Shown here: positions 63,816-64,000 of the stretch, one piece after another
Layout: each line of letters starts with the position of its first letter
Numbering within the stretch: position 1 is the first letter of the stretch
Position numbers and translations under genes: made by a program
Notes under the pieces: model-generated
Told to the model about the DNA's origin: nothing
What the model saw: the letters and a program-made list of their open reading frames with translations, nothing else
The model's database searches: none
Origin: JACVRW01 sp963728155
GTDB taxonomy: Bacteria; Actinomycetota; Thermoleophilia; Solirubrobacterales; Thermoleophilaceae
Direction: 5' to 3'
Assembly: GCA_963728155.1 (NCBI GenBank)
Contig: CAVSJF010000011.1
Coordinates: 186,001-250,000 of the forward strand
DNA: 64,000 nucleotides

Positions 63816-64000
63816 CGCTCCGCCTTTCTTCGCCGGGTGTTCGCCTGATGTGAGTGCTTCTTGTGTGCGGCCTGCCGCGTGACCCCGAGCGCCTCCGCCA
63901 CCTGGGCCCAGGTCCAGCCTTCCGCGATGGCGCGTTCGACCGCAGCGCGCTCGAGGCGGTCGGCCATCAGCCGTAGCGCCACGACCGCAGCCAGCGCCTC
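63812..64000 (-). CDS. Helix-turn-helix protein, cut by window edge
   Basis: Only the last 62 residues are seen. They contain a clear HTH (AIAEGWTWAQVAEALGVTRQ, then AAHKKH) preceded by a helix LRLMADRLERAAVERAIA and followed by a very basic tail HSHQANTRRRKAER. The pattern W-x-x-V-A-x-x-L-G-V-T-R-Q is usual in small regulators found with Clp N-domain proteins in actinobacteria. The start lies beyond the window. Confidence 0.7.
   Translation of the reverse strand, partial: EALAAVVALRLMADRLERAAVERAIAEGWTWAQVAEALGVTRQAAHKKHSHQANTRRRKAER

Overview
The window is high-GC DNA (my impression is close to 70%), with GTG starts, ATGA/GTGA/TGATG stop-start overlaps and dense same-strand operons. Gene content suggests an actinobacterium: a PccB-type carboxyltransferase inside the fatty-acid operon, WS/DGAT-type acyltransferase, PucR, DHA2 exporter and deazaflavin-type nitroreductase fold. 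A deep-branching class such as Thermoleophilia (Solirubrobacterales-like) is my best guess, but it rests on general resemblance, not on a marker gene. No rRNA, convincing tRNA, CRISPR array, insertion sequence or prophage was seen.

Layout. 1-2.8 kb: an edge-cut LytM/M23 peptidase and small single genes. 2.8-21.3 kb: a large methylamine/alkylamine catabolism region. It holds two paralogous sets of a glutamine-synthetase-like ligase plus a three-subunit N-methylglutamate-synthase-like enzyme (MgsA amidotransferase-like, MgsB GXGXG, MgsC FMN domain). Set 1 (2.8-9.1 kb) ends with a single-chain FAD oxidase and an unrecognised 142-residue protein. Set 2 (16.9-21.3 kb) adjoins a four-subunit sarcosine oxidase/N-methylglutamate dehydrogenase (order D-A-G-B), formate-tetrahydrofolate ligase and a GntR regulator. 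The likely logic is: amine + glutamate to gamma-glutamylamide, then N-alkylglutamate, then oxidation back to glutamate with the one-carbon unit loaded on folate. 21.3-29 kb: a cation antiporter with a sensor-like partner, a GAF-GAF-PucR regulator divergent from an ammonium transporter operon with two tiny membrane proteins, and a DNA alkyltransferase. 29-36 kb: clpC, lysS, greA and a dus-type tRNA dihydrouridine synthase. 36-49.4 kb: a WS/DGAT acyltransferase facing a long minus-strand run: folate synthesis (folP, folB, folK), a two-component pair, then fabD-fabH-fabG-acpP-fabF-carboxyltransferase-SGNH hydrolase-MaoC-fabI-coaX. 49.4-58.9 kb: exported and redox proteins, a GH6-like hydrolase, a DHA2 exporter, PadR/NmrA pair, cupredoxin and glyoxalase-fold proteins. 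58.9-64 kb: ftsH, hpt, LOG-family protein, deoB, a stand-alone Clp N-domain protein and an edge-cut HTH protein.

Quality caution. About twenty-two genes are split by one-base shifts while their protein sequence continues in another frame. Several are normally essential (fabD, fabH, fabG, fabF, fabI, coaX), so I read these as sequencing or assembly indels. The densest stretch is about 34-46 kb. Such genes are given as one CDS spanning both frames, with the approximate break noted.
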